A DNA stretch of 64,000 bases from Haloarcula rubripromontorii (GCF_001280425.1 NZ_LIUF01000001.1:724945-788944); one strand, 5' to 3'; positions 17,297 through 26,134 are shown, counted from the stretch's first letter. Notes: generated from the sequence alone by a model not told the origin. Numbers and translations: made by a program.

Positions 17297-20200
17297 CTAA
17301 TCAGATGCTTCCACGGCCGCAACGGGAGCAATCGCGATCTCCATCTCCACGCCCTCGACATCCCACGTTTTGCGGTGGCCATCTTCGACGCTGTCTAGCT
17401 CGTCCGCGCGGACCTCCTCTTTGATCAGGGATTCGTGTTCGCGGACCAGCGAGTCCACGCGCTCGTCGTCGATTGCGAGGTCAACGACAATCCGTTCCTC
17501 GATGTCCAGTTCGAGGTCCTTGCGCATCTCCTGAATTCGGCGGATGACCTCGCGGGCGTACCCCTCGCTCTCAATATCCTCAGTGAGCGCAGTGTCGACG
17601 TAGACGACGCCGCCGCCGTCGAGGGCAGTGAACTCCGTGCCGGTGACGCCGTCGGGCGTCTCGCGGCGGAATTCGACCATCTCCTCGGTGAGATCGATGT
17701 CCTCACCGAGCGCGTCCGAGACCGTGCCTTCGAGGGTATCGAGGGACTGCTCTGCGACGCGGGACTCGTTGAGCGCGTTCATCACGCGGCCGGCATCGTC
17801 GCCGAAGGCCGGGCCGAGTTCGCTCATGTCGGCCTCGGCGGAGTAGGCGAGTTCGCCCCACTCGTCGTCAGCGCCGACGACTTCGACCGCGCGGGCGTTC
17901 AGGCGGTCGGCGATGATGGCCTCCTGGGCGCGGACGGCGTCAGCCACGTCGTCGCTGTCCACGTCGACGACGACGCGGGTGACGGGCCAGCGGAGCTTGC
18001 GCTCGGCCTGCTGGCGGGCGTTCGACCCCGCTTCCTCGACCTCGCGGACGACCTCGATTTCGCGTTCGAGGGCGGGGTCGTGCAGGTCGTCGTCGGCCTC
18101 AGGCCAGTCGCACATGTGGACCGTCGGGTGGCCGGCGTCGCCGGTGAGCGCCTCGTAAATCTCCTCGGCGACGAAGGGCGTGAACGGCGCGAACAGGGCA
18201 GCGACCTCCTCAAGCACGCGATAGAGGGTGGCGTAGGCGGCCTGCTTGGAGGCGCTGTCCTCTTCTTCCCACATCCGTTCGCGGACGACCTGGATGTAGA
18301 ACCGCGAGACGTCTTCGACGACGAACTCCAGGAGTTCGTCGACCGCCTTGTCGTTCTCGAAGTCGTCCATCGACTCGGTCATCGCCGCCTCGACGCTCTG
18401 GAGTCGGGAGAGGACCCACTCGTCGACGAGTTCGAGGTCGTCCCGCACGTCCTCGACGGTGGTCGCTTCGGCGGCTTCGCCGCCTTCGCCTCGATCCGAC
18501 TGCGTCGGATCGCCGGGCTCGAAGTCGTCGGCCCGCATGTACGGCAGCGGGAAGCGCGCGACGTTCCAGAGGATGTTCAGCCGGCGCTGCATCTCGGCGG
18601 TCTCCTCCCAGGAGAAGTTCATGTCCTCGCCCTGGGCGGTCACCGACAGCAGGAACAGCCGCATCGGGTCGCGGCCGTGTTTCTCGATGACCTCGTGGGG
18701 GTCGACCAGGATACCCTTCGATTTGGACATCCCGCGGCCGTCGGGCATGTTGGCGTAGCCGTGCATCAGCACCTGTTTGTACGGAATCTCGCCCGTCGCG
18801 GCGGTGCTCATGCCCAGCTGGGACCAGAACCAGCCGCGGGTCTGGTCGTGGGCCTCCATGATGAGGTCGGCGGGCCACAGCTCCTCGAAGTCCTCGGTCT
18901 GTTCGGGGTAGTCGACGGTCCCCCACGTGGCCACGGAGGAGTCGAGCCACACGTCGAAGACGTCGCCGACGCGGGTGTAGGTCGTGCCGTCCTCGGTGAT
19001 GGTGAGGTCGTCGACCGTACCCTTGTGGAGGTCGACCGACTCGGGGTCGATGTCCTGGTCGACGCGCTCGGCGAGTTCCTCACGGTCGCCGACGACGATG
19101 GCGTCGTCCATCGACCCCGACCAGTCTTCGGGCAGCCAGATGGGGATGGGGATGCCCCAGTAGCGCTGCCGGGAGACGTTCCAGTCCGGCGCGTCCTCGA
19201 CGAAGTCGCGGAAGCGGTTGTCCCGCGCCCACTGGGGGTACCACTCGCTGTCCTCGATGTTTTCGAGCAGTTCGTCCTTGATGTCGGTGACCGTGATGAA
19301 CCACTGGTCGGTGACGATGCGGACGATGTCGGTGTCACAGCGCCAGCACTGCCCCTCGCGGACGGTGTGGCCCTCCTCGCTGGAGAGGAGGTGTCCGTTG
19401 TCGTCGAGGTCGGCGATGACGTCGTCGTTGGCGTCGCGGACGAAGGTGCCCTCGTACTTGCCGGCGGCGTCGGTGTAGACGCCGTCGGAGCCGACCGGAC
19501 AGAAGATTTCGAGGCCGAGTTCCTGCCCGCGCTCGAAGTCCTCCTCACCGTGGCCGGGCGCAGAGTGGACCAGCCCGGTGCGGTCGGCCTCAACGTAGTC
19601 GGCGGTGTACACCTGCCCCGAGCCCTCGCCCTGGGCGTGGTCCGGCACTTCCTCGGCCAGCGGGTGGTCGTACTCCCAGCCGACCATCCCCTCGCCGGTC
19701 AGTTCCTCGACGACCTCGTAGTCGTCGTAGCGGCCGGCCTTCAGCACGTCCTCGACGCAGGCCTCGGCGACGTAGAGGCGTTCTGTCTCGCCGTCTTTCG
19801 TGGCGTCGACGCCCACGTAGTCGAGGTCGCCGTCGACCGCGACGAAGGTGTTGGCGACGATGGTCCAGGGCGTCGTCGTCCAGATGACCAGACTGCCCTC
19901 GCGGTCGGCGAGTTCGAATTTCACGTAGATGGAGGGCTTGCCCACGTCGTGGTACTCGACCTCGTTGTTGGCGATGCCGGTCTCACAGCGGGGGCACTGG
20001 TTGATGGAGCGCTGGCCCTGCTCGACGAGGCCGCGCTCGTGGGCCTGCTGGAAGCCCCACCAGGCGGCCTCCATGTACTCTGGGTTGACCGTCTTGTACG
20101 GGTCGTCCCAGTCCATCCAGACGCCGAAGTCCTGGAAGTCGCTCTGGAGGCCTTCGAGTTGCTCCTCGGCGAAGTCCTTGCACTCCTCGATGAAGTTCTC

Positions 20201-20545
20201 CTCGCCGAAGCGCTCGATGTCCTTCTTGTTCTCGAAGTCCAGGCGCTCCTCGACTTTCGTCTCGATTGGGAGCCCGTGCATATCGTAGCCCGGCCGGTCG
20301 GTGACGTCGTAGCCCTGCATCCGCAGGTAGCGGATGTAGCAGTCCTTCAGGGTCTTGTTCCACGTCGTCCCCATGTGGGCCGCGCCGGAGGTGTATGGCG
20401 GCCCGTCGACGAAGAAGTAGTCCTCGCCGTCGGCCCGGTGGGCCTTCGTCTGCTCGTAGGCGTCGACGTCGTCCCAGTACTCGAAGACGCCGTCCTCGAC
20501 GGCGTCGGGGTCGTACTGGTCGTCGACAGCGGCGAAACGTTCCAT
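17297..20545 (-). CDS. ileS: Isoleucine--tRNA ligase
   Basis: A 1082-residue class I synthetase that charges tRNA-Ile. The HIGH-type motif is HMGT in PPYTSGAAHMGTTWNK, the KMSKS motif is GMSKSKG, and the large CP1 editing domain and the long C-terminal domain characteristic of the archaeal/eukaryotic IleRS type are present. I start at the ATG at 20545 (MERFAAVDDQ) instead of eight codons upstream because the alignable region begins there. Two GC palindromes inside the anticodon-binding half encode an extra peptide of about 17 residues. The 3' end is duplicated downstream after a hairpin element. Confidence 0.95.
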   Translation of the reverse strand: MERFAAVDDQYDPDAVEDGVFEYWDDVDAYEQTKAHRADGEDYFFVDGPPYTSGAAHMGTTWNKTLKDCYIRYLRMQGYDVTDRPGYDMHGLPIETKVEERLDFENKKDIERFGEENFIEECKDFAEEQLEGLQSDFQDFGVWMDWDDPYKTVNPEYMEAAWWGFQQAHERGLVEQGQRSINQCPRCETGIANNEVEYHDVGKPSIYVKFELADREGSLVIWTTTPWTIVANTFVAVDGDLDYVGVDATKDGETERLYVAEACVEDVLKAGRYDDYEVVEELTGEGMVGWEYDHPLAEEVPDHAQGEGSGQVYTADYVEADRTGLVHSAPGHGEEDFERGQELGLEIFCPVGSDGVYTDAAGKYEGTFVRDANDDVIADLDDNGHLLSSEEGHTVREGQCWRCDTDIVRIVTDQWFITVTDIKDELLENIEDSEWYPQWARDNRFRDFVEDAPDWNVSRQRYWGIPIPIWLPEDWSGSMDDAIVVGDREELAERVDQDIDPESVDLHKGTVDDLTITEDGTTYTRVGDVFDVWLDSSVATWGTVDYPEQTEDFEELWPADLIMEAHDQTRGWFWSQLGMSTAATGEIPYKQVLMHGYANMPDGRGMSKSKGILVDPHEVIEKHGRDPMRLFLLSVTAQGEDMNFSWEETAEMQRRLNILWNVARFPLPYMRADDFEPGDPTQSDRGEGGEAAEATTVEDVRDDLELVDEWVLSRLQSVEAAMTESMDDFENDKAVDELLEFVVEDVSRFYIQVVRERMWEEEDSASKQAAYATLYRVLEEVAALFAPFTPFVAEEIYEALTGDAGHPTVHMCDWPEADDDLHDPALEREIEVVREVEEAGSNARQQAERKLRWPVTRVVVDVDSDDVADAVRAQEAIIADRLNARAVEVVGADDEWGELAYSAEADMSELGPAFGDDAGRVMNALNESRVAEQSLDTLEGTVSDALGEDIDLTEEMVEFRRETPDGVTGTEFTALDGGGVVYVDTALTEDIESEGYAREVIRRIQEMRKDLELDIEERIVVDLAIDDERVDSLVREHESLIKEEVRADELDSVEDGHRKTWDVEGVEMEIAIAPVAAVEASD
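18470..18512 (-). repeat. Two palindromes encoding an in-frame insert in ileS
   Basis: GGCGGC-TTC-GCCGCC (18470-18484) and CGATCCGAC-TGC-GTCGGATCG (18492-18512) are perfect stem-loops with three-base loops inside the reading frame. They encode the stretch GDPTQSDRGEGGEAAE, a low-complexity acidic segment at a domain boundary that I do not expect in other IleRS proteins. The look is that of a palindromic element inserted in frame. Confidence 0.55.
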
Positions 20546-20632
20546 ACCCGTTCCATCCGCCGCCGGCAATAAAGGACAATCGATTGTGTGCCTATCGTTC
20601 AGACACCACAGTTGGCGGCCTCCCGACGCCGG

Positions 20633-20803
20633 TTAGCGCTCGCGCTGGAGGAGCAGCCCGGCCGTCTGCCCGCTGTTTTCGGTTATCGGTGCGACGACTT
20701 CCCAGCCGTCAGCGCCGAGTTCGTTCAACTTCTCGGTAGGGACACTACTGCTTCCGAACATCCCGGTGTCGACGTCGAGGGTCTTGTACTCGTAGGAGGG
20801 CAT
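20633..20803 (-). CDS. Small DUF4177-like protein
   Basis: A 56-residue protein (MPSYEYKTLDVDTG ... GWEVVAPITEN ... LLLQRER) with the pattern of the DUF4177 family: a YEYK strand near the start, the central LNELGADGWEVV motif and a final hydrophobic strand ending in basic residues. Function unknown. It is transcribed in the same direction as ileS, 87 bases ahead of it, and is divergent from the uracil-DNA glycosylase gene. Confidence 0.82.
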   Translation of the reverse strand: MPSYEYKTLDVDTGMFGSSSVPTEKLNELGADGWEVVAPITENSGQTAGLLLQRER

Positions 20804-20887
20804 ACACGCACTGTGGCGGCGACCAGCGGCAAACCTCTTGTGGTAGCGACCGCCACGGCTTTGCCGCCGACGGCCGTGCCCTCGCGT

Positions 20888-21511
20888 GTGCCCGCGTTTC
20901 CCGACGACGAGCGGCGCAACGCTCTCGCCGACGAGTGCCGGCGCTGTCCCGGCCTCGCCGAGAGCCGGACCTGCATCTCGTGGGGCAACGGCCCGCTGGA
21001 CGCCGACCTCGTGGTCGTCGGCGAGGCCCCGGCCGAGGGCGACCCCGAGGCCGAGCAGTGGCGGGGCGGCAACCTGACCGGGATGGCCTACACCTCGCGG
21101 CGCTCCGGCCGGACGGTCAGGGCGGTGCTCGCCGACGCCGGCTACGGCCACGACGCCTGCTACTTCACGAACGCCGTGAAGTGTCACCCGCCGGGGAACC
21201 GCGACCCGACCGACGCGGAGCTTTCGAACTGCCGGCCGTACCTCGTCGAGGAGGTCGAAGCGGTCGAGCCGGCGGCCGTCGTGACGACCGGCAAGCACGC
21301 GACGAAGACGGTGCTGGCGCTGGACGACGCCGCCCTCGATGGCTTCCTCGACAGCGTGCTCGACCCCCGCCGGAGCGAGGCGCTGGGCGTGCCCGTTGTC
21401 CCGCTGCTCCACCCCTCGTACCAGGAAGTGTGGCTCTCGCGGCTCGGCTACGACCGCGGGGCGTACGTCGACGCCATCGCCGAGACGGTGGCCGGCGTCG
21501 CCGACACCTAG
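20888..21511 (+). CDS. Uracil-DNA glycosylase, family 4/5 type with Fe-S cluster
   Basis: A roughly 207-residue glycosylase that removes uracil from DNA in base-excision repair. Motif 1 reads VVGEAPAEGDPEAEQWRGGNLTG, motif 2 is HPSYQE, and NAVKCHPPGNRDPTDAELSNCRPYL is the thermostable UDG signature. Cysteines C-R-R-C near the N-terminus plus the two in NAVKC and SNC match the 4Fe-4S ligands of family 4. The true start is uncertain: GTG at 20888 (chosen) or 20876; a much longer upstream frame overlaps the oppositely oriented DUF4177 gene and is not credible. Confidence 0.87.
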   Translation: MPAFPDDERRNALADECRRCPGLAESRTCISWGNGPLDADLVVVGEAPAEGDPEAEQWRGGNLTGMAYTSRRSGRTVRAVLADAGYGHDACYFTNAVKCHPPGNRDPTDAELSNCRPYLVEEVEAVEPAAVVTTGKHATKTVLALDDAALDGFLDSVLDPRRSEALGVPVVPLLHPSYQEVWLSRLGYDRGAYVDAIAETVAGVADT

Positions 21512-21545
21512 AACCTTCTTGTGACCGCCGGACGCAGGGGCGACC

Positions 21546-21974
21546 ATGAGCGAGGACTGCATCTTCTGTCAGATTGTCGCCGGCGACATCCCCAGCCGCA
21601 CCGTCTACGAGGACGACACCGTGCTGGCGTTTCTGGACGCCAACCCCCTCTCGCCGGGCCACACGCTCGTCATCCCGAAGGCCCACCACGAGCGGCTGAA
21701 CGACACGCCCGACGACGTAGCGGGGGCGGTCATGTCGACCCTGCACGACCTCGTCCCCGCGGTCGAGGCGGTCGTCGACGCCCCCGCCAGCACGGTCGCG
21801 TTCAACAACGGCGAGGCGGCCGGCCAAGAGGTCCCCCACGTCCACGGCCACATCGTCCCGCGGTTCGAGGACGATGGCGGCCGCCCGATTCACGCGCTGG
21901 TCACCGACCGGCCGGACCTCTCCGACGACGAACTGGACGCCATCGAATCGGACATCGTCGCCGAGCGGGACTAA
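21546..21974 (+). CDS. HIT (histidine triad) family hydrolase
   Basis: A 142-residue HIT protein, a nucleoside phosphoramidase or dinucleotide hydrolase. The catalytic triad is in EVPHVHGHIVPRF, and the N-terminal CIFCQIVAGDIPS matches Hint-type proteins with a possible zinc-binding C-x2-C. The second half has the expected GHTLVIPKAHHERL. It starts 34 bases after the uracil-DNA glycosylase stop and is probably in the same transcript. Confidence 0.93.
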   Translation: MSEDCIFCQIVAGDIPSRTVYEDDTVLAFLDANPLSPGHTLVIPKAHHERLNDTPDDVAGAVMSTLHDLVPAVEAVVDAPASTVAFNNGEAAGQEVPHVHGHIVPRFEDDGGRPIHALVTDRPDLSDDELDAIESDIVAERD

Positions 21975-22016
21975 AATTCCGTATCCTTTTATCGAAAGAT
22001 ACGCCAACAGCGACGC

Positions 22017-22745
22017 ATGGGGGTTTCGACGCTCGCGTTCGTCGGGTGCACCGGTGGGGCTGGAACGACCAGGTTGACAGTCGAGACAGCGGCGACGCTG
22101 GCCCGGAGTGGACGGTCCGTCGCCGTCGTCGACGCGGCCTTCGGGACACAGGGGCTGGCTACCTACGTCGGCGGGCGAATCGACGCCGACGTGACCGCGG
22201 TGGCGGTCGGCGACGCGTCGGTCGATGACGCGCTGGTTGAGTGGGATATCGACGCTGACGGGCGAGTCGCGCTCTGTCCGGCCCACGCGCCGTTCGAGCG
22301 CCTCGCTCGGGCGAAGTCGGCCGAGAGCGCACAGACGCTCGAACGGGCAATCGAGGAGTTGGCCGGCCGGTTCGACCACGTGCTGCTGGACGTGCCGCCG
22401 ATTGCATCGAATCAGGCCGTCGCTGCTGCCACGACCGCACAGCGGCGGGTGCTCGTGGTACCGGCAAGCCAGCGCGGGAGCGACCTGCTTCCGCGACAGC
22501 AGGGCCGGCTCCGGGACATCGGCGCGCCGGCCACAGCCGTCGTCGCGGCCCGGGTGGACGGCGACGACGCCGAACCGGTCGAGGACGCGGCACACACGGT
22601 CGGGCACATCGGGGCGGACGCGCCCAGGCCGCTCGCGACCGACCCCGACACCGAGGTCGCACCGGCCGTCGCCGCGATGACCGAGGACTTGCTCGACGTT
22701 GACCTCGGCCTGACCTTCGAGGACGACGGGCTGTTCTCCCGCTAA
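22017..22745 (+). CDS. ParA/MinD-like P-loop protein with altered Walker A
   Basis: A 242-residue protein with the SIMIBI fold pattern: a Walker A-like loop at GCTGGAGTTRLTVETA, a Walker B-like strand DHVLLDVPPI, and a switch-like AAFGTQGLATYVGG. The normal deviant Walker motif KGGxGKT has two lysines; here both are replaced by threonine, so ATP hydrolysis is doubtful. Similar proteins act in septum placement, archaellum or chemoreceptor positioning, or DNA segregation; which applies is unknown. The stop overlaps by four bases with the convergent Usp gene. Confidence 0.78.
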   Translation: MGVSTLAFVGCTGGAGTTRLTVETAATLARSGRSVAVVDAAFGTQGLATYVGGRIDADVTAVAVGDASVDDALVEWDIDADGRVALCPAHAPFERLARAKSAESAQTLERAIEELAGRFDHVLLDVPPIASNQAVAAATTAQRRVLVVPASQRGSDLLPRQQGRLRDIGAPATAVVAARVDGDDAEPVEDAAHTVGHIGADAPRPLATDPDTEVAPAVAAMTEDLLDVDLGLTFEDDGLFSR

Positions 22746-23116
22746 GGGAGCGGGACGACGACGACCGGACGGTCGACCTGGGTGAGCAGTTCCGCGGCTG
22801 TCGAGCCGACGCCGTCGCTGTCGTCGGTCCCGCGATGGGGTCCGATGATGAGTTCGTCCGGGTCGTACTCGTCGACGGCCGCCAGTATCTCCGTCACGGG
22901 CGCTCCCTCCCGCGTCTCCGTCGCGGGCGCGAACGCCGCGAGCCGCGAACGGGCGACGTTGACCGCGTCACCCGCATCGCGCGACGGCGCGTCGGGGTCG
23001 CGGACGGCGACCACGACGACTTCGGCGTCGGCTCCGGGGTCGAGCCGGTCCTGGAGGTAGTCGGCGGCGGCCGCGGTGACGTGGACGGACCCGGTGGCGA
23101 GCAGAAACGTCGTCAT
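22742..23116 (-). CDS. Universal stress protein (UspA family)
   Basis: A 124-residue single-domain UspA-like protein. The Usp nucleotide loop is weak: the usual G-x2-G-x9-G-S/T reads roughly GPHRGTDDSDGVGSTAAELL. The N-terminal strand FLLATGSVHVTAAAADYL is a divergent form of the family's start, so ATP binding is uncertain. Convergent with the MinD-like gene, sharing four bases. Confidence 0.72.
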   Translation of the reverse strand: MTTFLLATGSVHVTAAAADYLQDRLDPGADAEVVVVAVRDPDAPSRDAGDAVNVARSRLAAFAPATETREGAPVTEILAAVDEYDPDELIIGPHRGTDDSDGVGSTAAELLTQVDRPVVVVPLP

Positions 23117-23159
23117 GAACGACTATCTGGGGCCGGTTGGCTTCGGGCTTTCGCTCGTC

Positions 23160-24245
23160 TCAGACGGCCGCCAGCAGTAGCTGGAGCGCCTTCGGCATCA
23201 TGACGCCGACGACGAGCTGGGTCCACATCGTGAACGTCGCCGGGTACTCCTTGGTCCCGGTGACGAACTCGACCTGCTTGCGGTAGCGGCGGTACTCCGA
23301 GGGCGGATTGAGCGCGTCGAACGACCGGATGTCCCACGGCGCGTCGACGTGGTCCCTGGCCCGCCTGTCGAGGTCGTAGAGGAGTTCGCGCTTCTGTCGG
23401 GCCATGTGCTGGTGGAGGACGTAGATGCCGTAGGCCATGATGCCGACCGACAGAACCCAGACGGCGGTGAACGCGGCGTTGACCGCCAGCCCGGGCGCGT
23501 CCAGCGCGCTGTAGCCGAGCGCGCCGGTGAGGATGTGGGGGCCGTACGTCGCGACGGCGTAGGCGACGAGCCCGACCATCAGGTAGTAGTAGGCCAGCTT
23601 GACCAGTTCGCCGACCGGCCGCATCCCGCCGAGTTGCTCCGGGTCGAGGTAGTCGAGTGTCACGTCCGCCGCCGCAATCCGTCGGGGTAGCAGTACCTCG
23701 ACGGCGACGTACGTCGCGAGAAACGCGGCAAGCACCGGGACGTAGCCAAACGGCGTCACGACGAGGAAGCGAAACACCCGCGTCGCGCCGCCGGCGTCGT
23801 AGAGCTGTGGGACGGTGAGGATGACGACGGCGTTGACGAGCGTGAATCCGGTGCCCAGGCCGATGAGCAGCCAGACGAGGCGGTCCGGCACCAGCCCGTC
23901 GAACTGCGACGGGTCGTCGACACGCGCTTCGATATTGCTCCGGGCGAGCGCCCGGTCGTAGCGACGGTACAGCGACTCCGTCGCGAGCGCGGCCCCGAGC
24001 AACACCAGCGGCCGGAGCAGCCACAGCGGGTTCTGGACGAACGTCAGCACCTGGCCAGTGAGAAGGCGGTACCCCTGCAACCCGACCAGTTCCACGGCGA
24101 CGACAGCGACGGCGAACCACGTGAGCGGCCCCCACGTCGGCGTCTCGGTCGAACGGTCGCTTCGCATGCCCAGTCTGCCGGCGAGGCCGGCAAAGGGTGG
24201 ACTGCCGGCGCGCGGACGCCGGCCTGAATGGTCACCGGTATCCAT
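23160..24245 (-). CDS. Multi-spanning membrane protein of unknown function
   Basis: A 361-residue protein (or 335 if it starts at the ATG at 24167) with about seven or eight predicted membrane spans and a charged loop, then a soluble segment RRARDHVDAPWDIRSFDALNPP before a final hydrophobic helix. I do not recognise the family. An AT-rich tract about 25 bases before 24245 supports that start as a leaderless transcript, but the first 26 residues are low-complexity and could be untranslated. It stands alone between convergent and divergent neighbours. Confidence 0.75.
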   Translation of the reverse strand: MDTGDHSGRRPRAGSPPFAGLAGRLGMRSDRSTETPTWGPLTWFAVAVVAVELVGLQGYRLLTGQVLTFVQNPLWLLRPLVLLGAALATESLYRRYDRALARSNIEARVDDPSQFDGLVPDRLVWLLIGLGTGFTLVNAVVILTVPQLYDAGGATRVFRFLVVTPFGYVPVLAAFLATYVAVEVLLPRRIAAADVTLDYLDPEQLGGMRPVGELVKLAYYYLMVGLVAYAVATYGPHILTGALGYSALDAPGLAVNAAFTAVWVLSVGIMAYGIYVLHQHMARQKRELLYDLDRRARDHVDAPWDIRSFDALNPPSEYRRYRKQVEFVTGTKEYPATFTMWTQLVVGVMMPKALQLLLAAV

Positions 24246-24432
24246 GTGTTAACTGTCCACATGAAAATCTAATCAAACTGGCGGCGAGACGGGTCCCCGG
24301 TGAACTGACGGCCGGGTCCCGACGAGAGCCCCGTCTTCGCCCGCCGCACCGTCTATACAGATAGCGACAGCACCACAGTCGCCGTATGTACGTAGCGGAC
24401 AGGCATTCACCGGCGAGTCACTGCGTGTACCC

Positions 24433-24597
24433 ATGTCCAGACCCGAGACCGCCGGCACGTCCCTGTTCGTCTGTCCGTTCTGTGAGCGGACGTTCGAACA
24501 GTCGCTGACGGCGTGTTCCAACTGCGACAGCACGGTCGTGCTACCGCTAGAGTGTCAGTCGGCCTACGACAGCATCCTCTCGATGTGTCGGAAGTAG
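24433..24597 (+). CDS. Small zinc-ribbon protein
   Basis: A 54-residue protein with two C-x2-C knuckles (CPFC at residues 14-17, CSNC about 15 residues later) plus two further cysteines near the C-terminus. Haloarchaea have many such micro zinc-finger proteins; no function is known here. The ATG at 24433 is the only one before the first knuckle. Confidence 0.72.
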   Translation: MSRPETAGTSLFVCPFCERTFEQSLTACSNCDSTVVLPLECQSAYDSILSMCRK

Positions 24598-24679
24598 GTC
24601 GCCCGGACGCGATACCGGCCACCGGCCGGGGCCGGCGTCACCGACGGGCTTACATATAGCCCACCCTGTACCCGAGAGC

Positions 24680-25417
24680 GTGCGCGTCGAGAACAGTTTC
24701 ATCGGCACCGACGGCGTCGGGGAGAAGACCGAGCGGTCCATCTGGGAGCAGGGCGTCACCCACTGGGACGAGTTCGAACCGTCAGTCGTCGGCGGGCAGC
24801 GCGGCGACCGCATCCAGCAGTTCATCGACGAGGGGCGCAAGCGGGTCGCCGAAACCGATGTTACCTACTTCGATCAGACTTTCCCCAACAGCGAGCGCTG
24901 GCGGTTGTACGAGACCTTCCGCGACCGGGCCTGCTTTTTCGACATCGAGACGACCGGGTTAGACCAGGACCGCAATCAGGTGACGACGGTGAGCCTCCAC
25001 CAGGACGGGGAGACACAGACGCTCGTCGCCGGCGACGACCTGACCGCGGCGAACCTCCGGGCCGCGTTCGACGGCGCGGACCTGCTGGTGACGTTCAACG
25101 GCAAGCGCTTCGACGTGCCCTTCCTCGAAGCGAACTTCGACGTCGACCTCGACCGCCCGCATCTGGACCTGATGTACACCTGCAAGAAAATCGGACTCTC
25201 CGGTGGGCTCAAACAGGTCGAGCAGGACATCGGTATCGAGCGAGACCGGCCGGATATCTCAGGTCGGGACGCAGTCCGACTCTGGCGGGAACACGAGCAG
25301 GGCCGCGACGGTGCACTCGAAACACTGGTGTCGTACAACCGCGAGGATACGGTGAATCTCAAGACGCTGGCCGAGACCGCGACCGAGCGGCTCGACGAGG
25401 AAGTTTTCGTCGGCTGA
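24680..25417 (+). CDS. RNase H-like 3'-5' exonuclease, YprB family
   Basis: A 245-residue protein with a DEDD-type exonuclease fold. Acidic motifs are visible in order: FDIETTG (exo I), LVTFNGKRFDVPFLE (exo II) and VSYNREDTVNLKTL (exo III). The N-terminal 80 residues, ending in SERWRLYETF, resemble the leader of YprB-type proteins. Likely DNA or RNA 3' end trimming, probably in repair; substrate unknown. It uses a GTG start at 24680, 82 bases after the zinc-ribbon gene. Confidence 0.84.
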   Translation: MRVENSFIGTDGVGEKTERSIWEQGVTHWDEFEPSVVGGQRGDRIQQFIDEGRKRVAETDVTYFDQTFPNSERWRLYETFRDRACFFDIETTGLDQDRNQVTTVSLHQDGETQTLVAGDDLTAANLRAAFDGADLLVTFNGKRFDVPFLEANFDVDLDRPHLDLMYTCKKIGLSGGLKQVEQDIGIERDRPDISGRDAVRLWREHEQGRDGALETLVSYNREDTVNLKTLAETATERLDEEVFVG

Positions 25418-25511
25418 AGATGAGGGAGTGAATCGTCACCATACCCCCATCGTTTCAGGTGGAAAGCGGAGTGATTATCGTCTGTGGAGGAGTAGTGAGA
25501 CGGTTGCCAGG

Positions 25512-25817
25512 CTACTGACTCCAGAATGGCGTGTGCCCGTGGCCGAGGACGAGAGAAGCCATATGCCAGACAACAAGGTCGAGGAACAGCGCCGTGTCCT
25601 GTTCAGTACCGACGCCGTAGAGCGAGGGGAGGTACAACAGCGGCAGCAACACCGCTCCCCAGAACGCAAAGGGTCGGATACCAGCAAGCGTCACGGTCCA
25701 GGCCCCGCGGGCGGCGAGCGCGAGCGTATCGAGATATCGACCGGTGTCCGTCGGTCGTAGTGTGTCGGTGTCGCTCTGGTGCGGGAGCGGAGGACTATCG
25801 CCGCTCGATGATCCCAC
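25512..25817 (-). CDS. Small membrane protein, unknown function
   Basis: A 101-residue protein with an acidic/polar N-terminus (about 30 residues) and two or three hydrophobic segments, including FAFWGAVLLPLLYLPSLYGV and FLDLVVWHMASLVLG. No family recognised. Hydrophobic pattern and base use look like real coding sequence; nothing in the context hints at a role. Confidence 0.62.
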   Translation of the reverse strand: MGSSSGDSPPLPHQSDTDTLRPTDTGRYLDTLALAARGAWTVTLAGIRPFAFWGAVLLPLLYLPSLYGVGTEQDTALFLDLVVWHMASLVLGHGHTPFWSQ

Positions 25818-25966
25818 CGTCTCTCCCCCTGTCTGACCTCGGTATCATTGGTTGAATCAACAGTATACCCCACCTAATCCGTGGTCACTACACAGATAGG
25901 CGACTGCACCAGCGCGTCTATCTGTATTCACGTTCGCAAGGTCTGTCATGTCTGTGCCGACAGGAG

Positions 25967-26134
25967 TCACACTGGATTCACGGCGTCTTCACAATCCGGA
26001 CACGTGGCGAGCATCCGCGGCCAGTCTCCGGCCGTGTCGTACGCGATGACGAGGTTCGCCGCAGGAATCGTCACGTCACATGCCGGACACTGCCCCAGCG
26101 GTGGGTCGATCGTTTCTATATCACTGTCCCACAT
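25967..26134 (-). CDS. Small zinc-ribbon protein
   Basis: A 55-residue protein with two C-x2-C pairs (CPAC and CPDC) about 29 residues apart, the layout of a zinc ribbon. The ATG at 26134 is preferred to an upstream start at 26194, which would add an unrelated cysteine-rich stretch. Function unknown; such proteins are common in haloarchaea. Confidence 0.68.
   Translation of the reverse strand: MWDSDIETIDPPLGQCPACDVTIPAANLVIAYDTAGDWPRMLATCPDCEDAVNPV

Noticed and set aside
17132-17398. Plus-strand frame crossing the ileS element
   Set aside because: It runs across the element and the antisense of ileS; no conserved protein features.
17435-20572. 1045-codon plus-strand frame opposite ileS
   Set aside because: Antisense shadow of ileS, with DV/EV repeats that mirror codon bias; synthetase motifs are on the minus strand.
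20588-20887. N-terminal extension of the uracil-DNA glycosylase gene
   Set aside because: The first 100 codons of the longer frame overlap a convincing DUF4177 gene on the other strand and have no family similarity.
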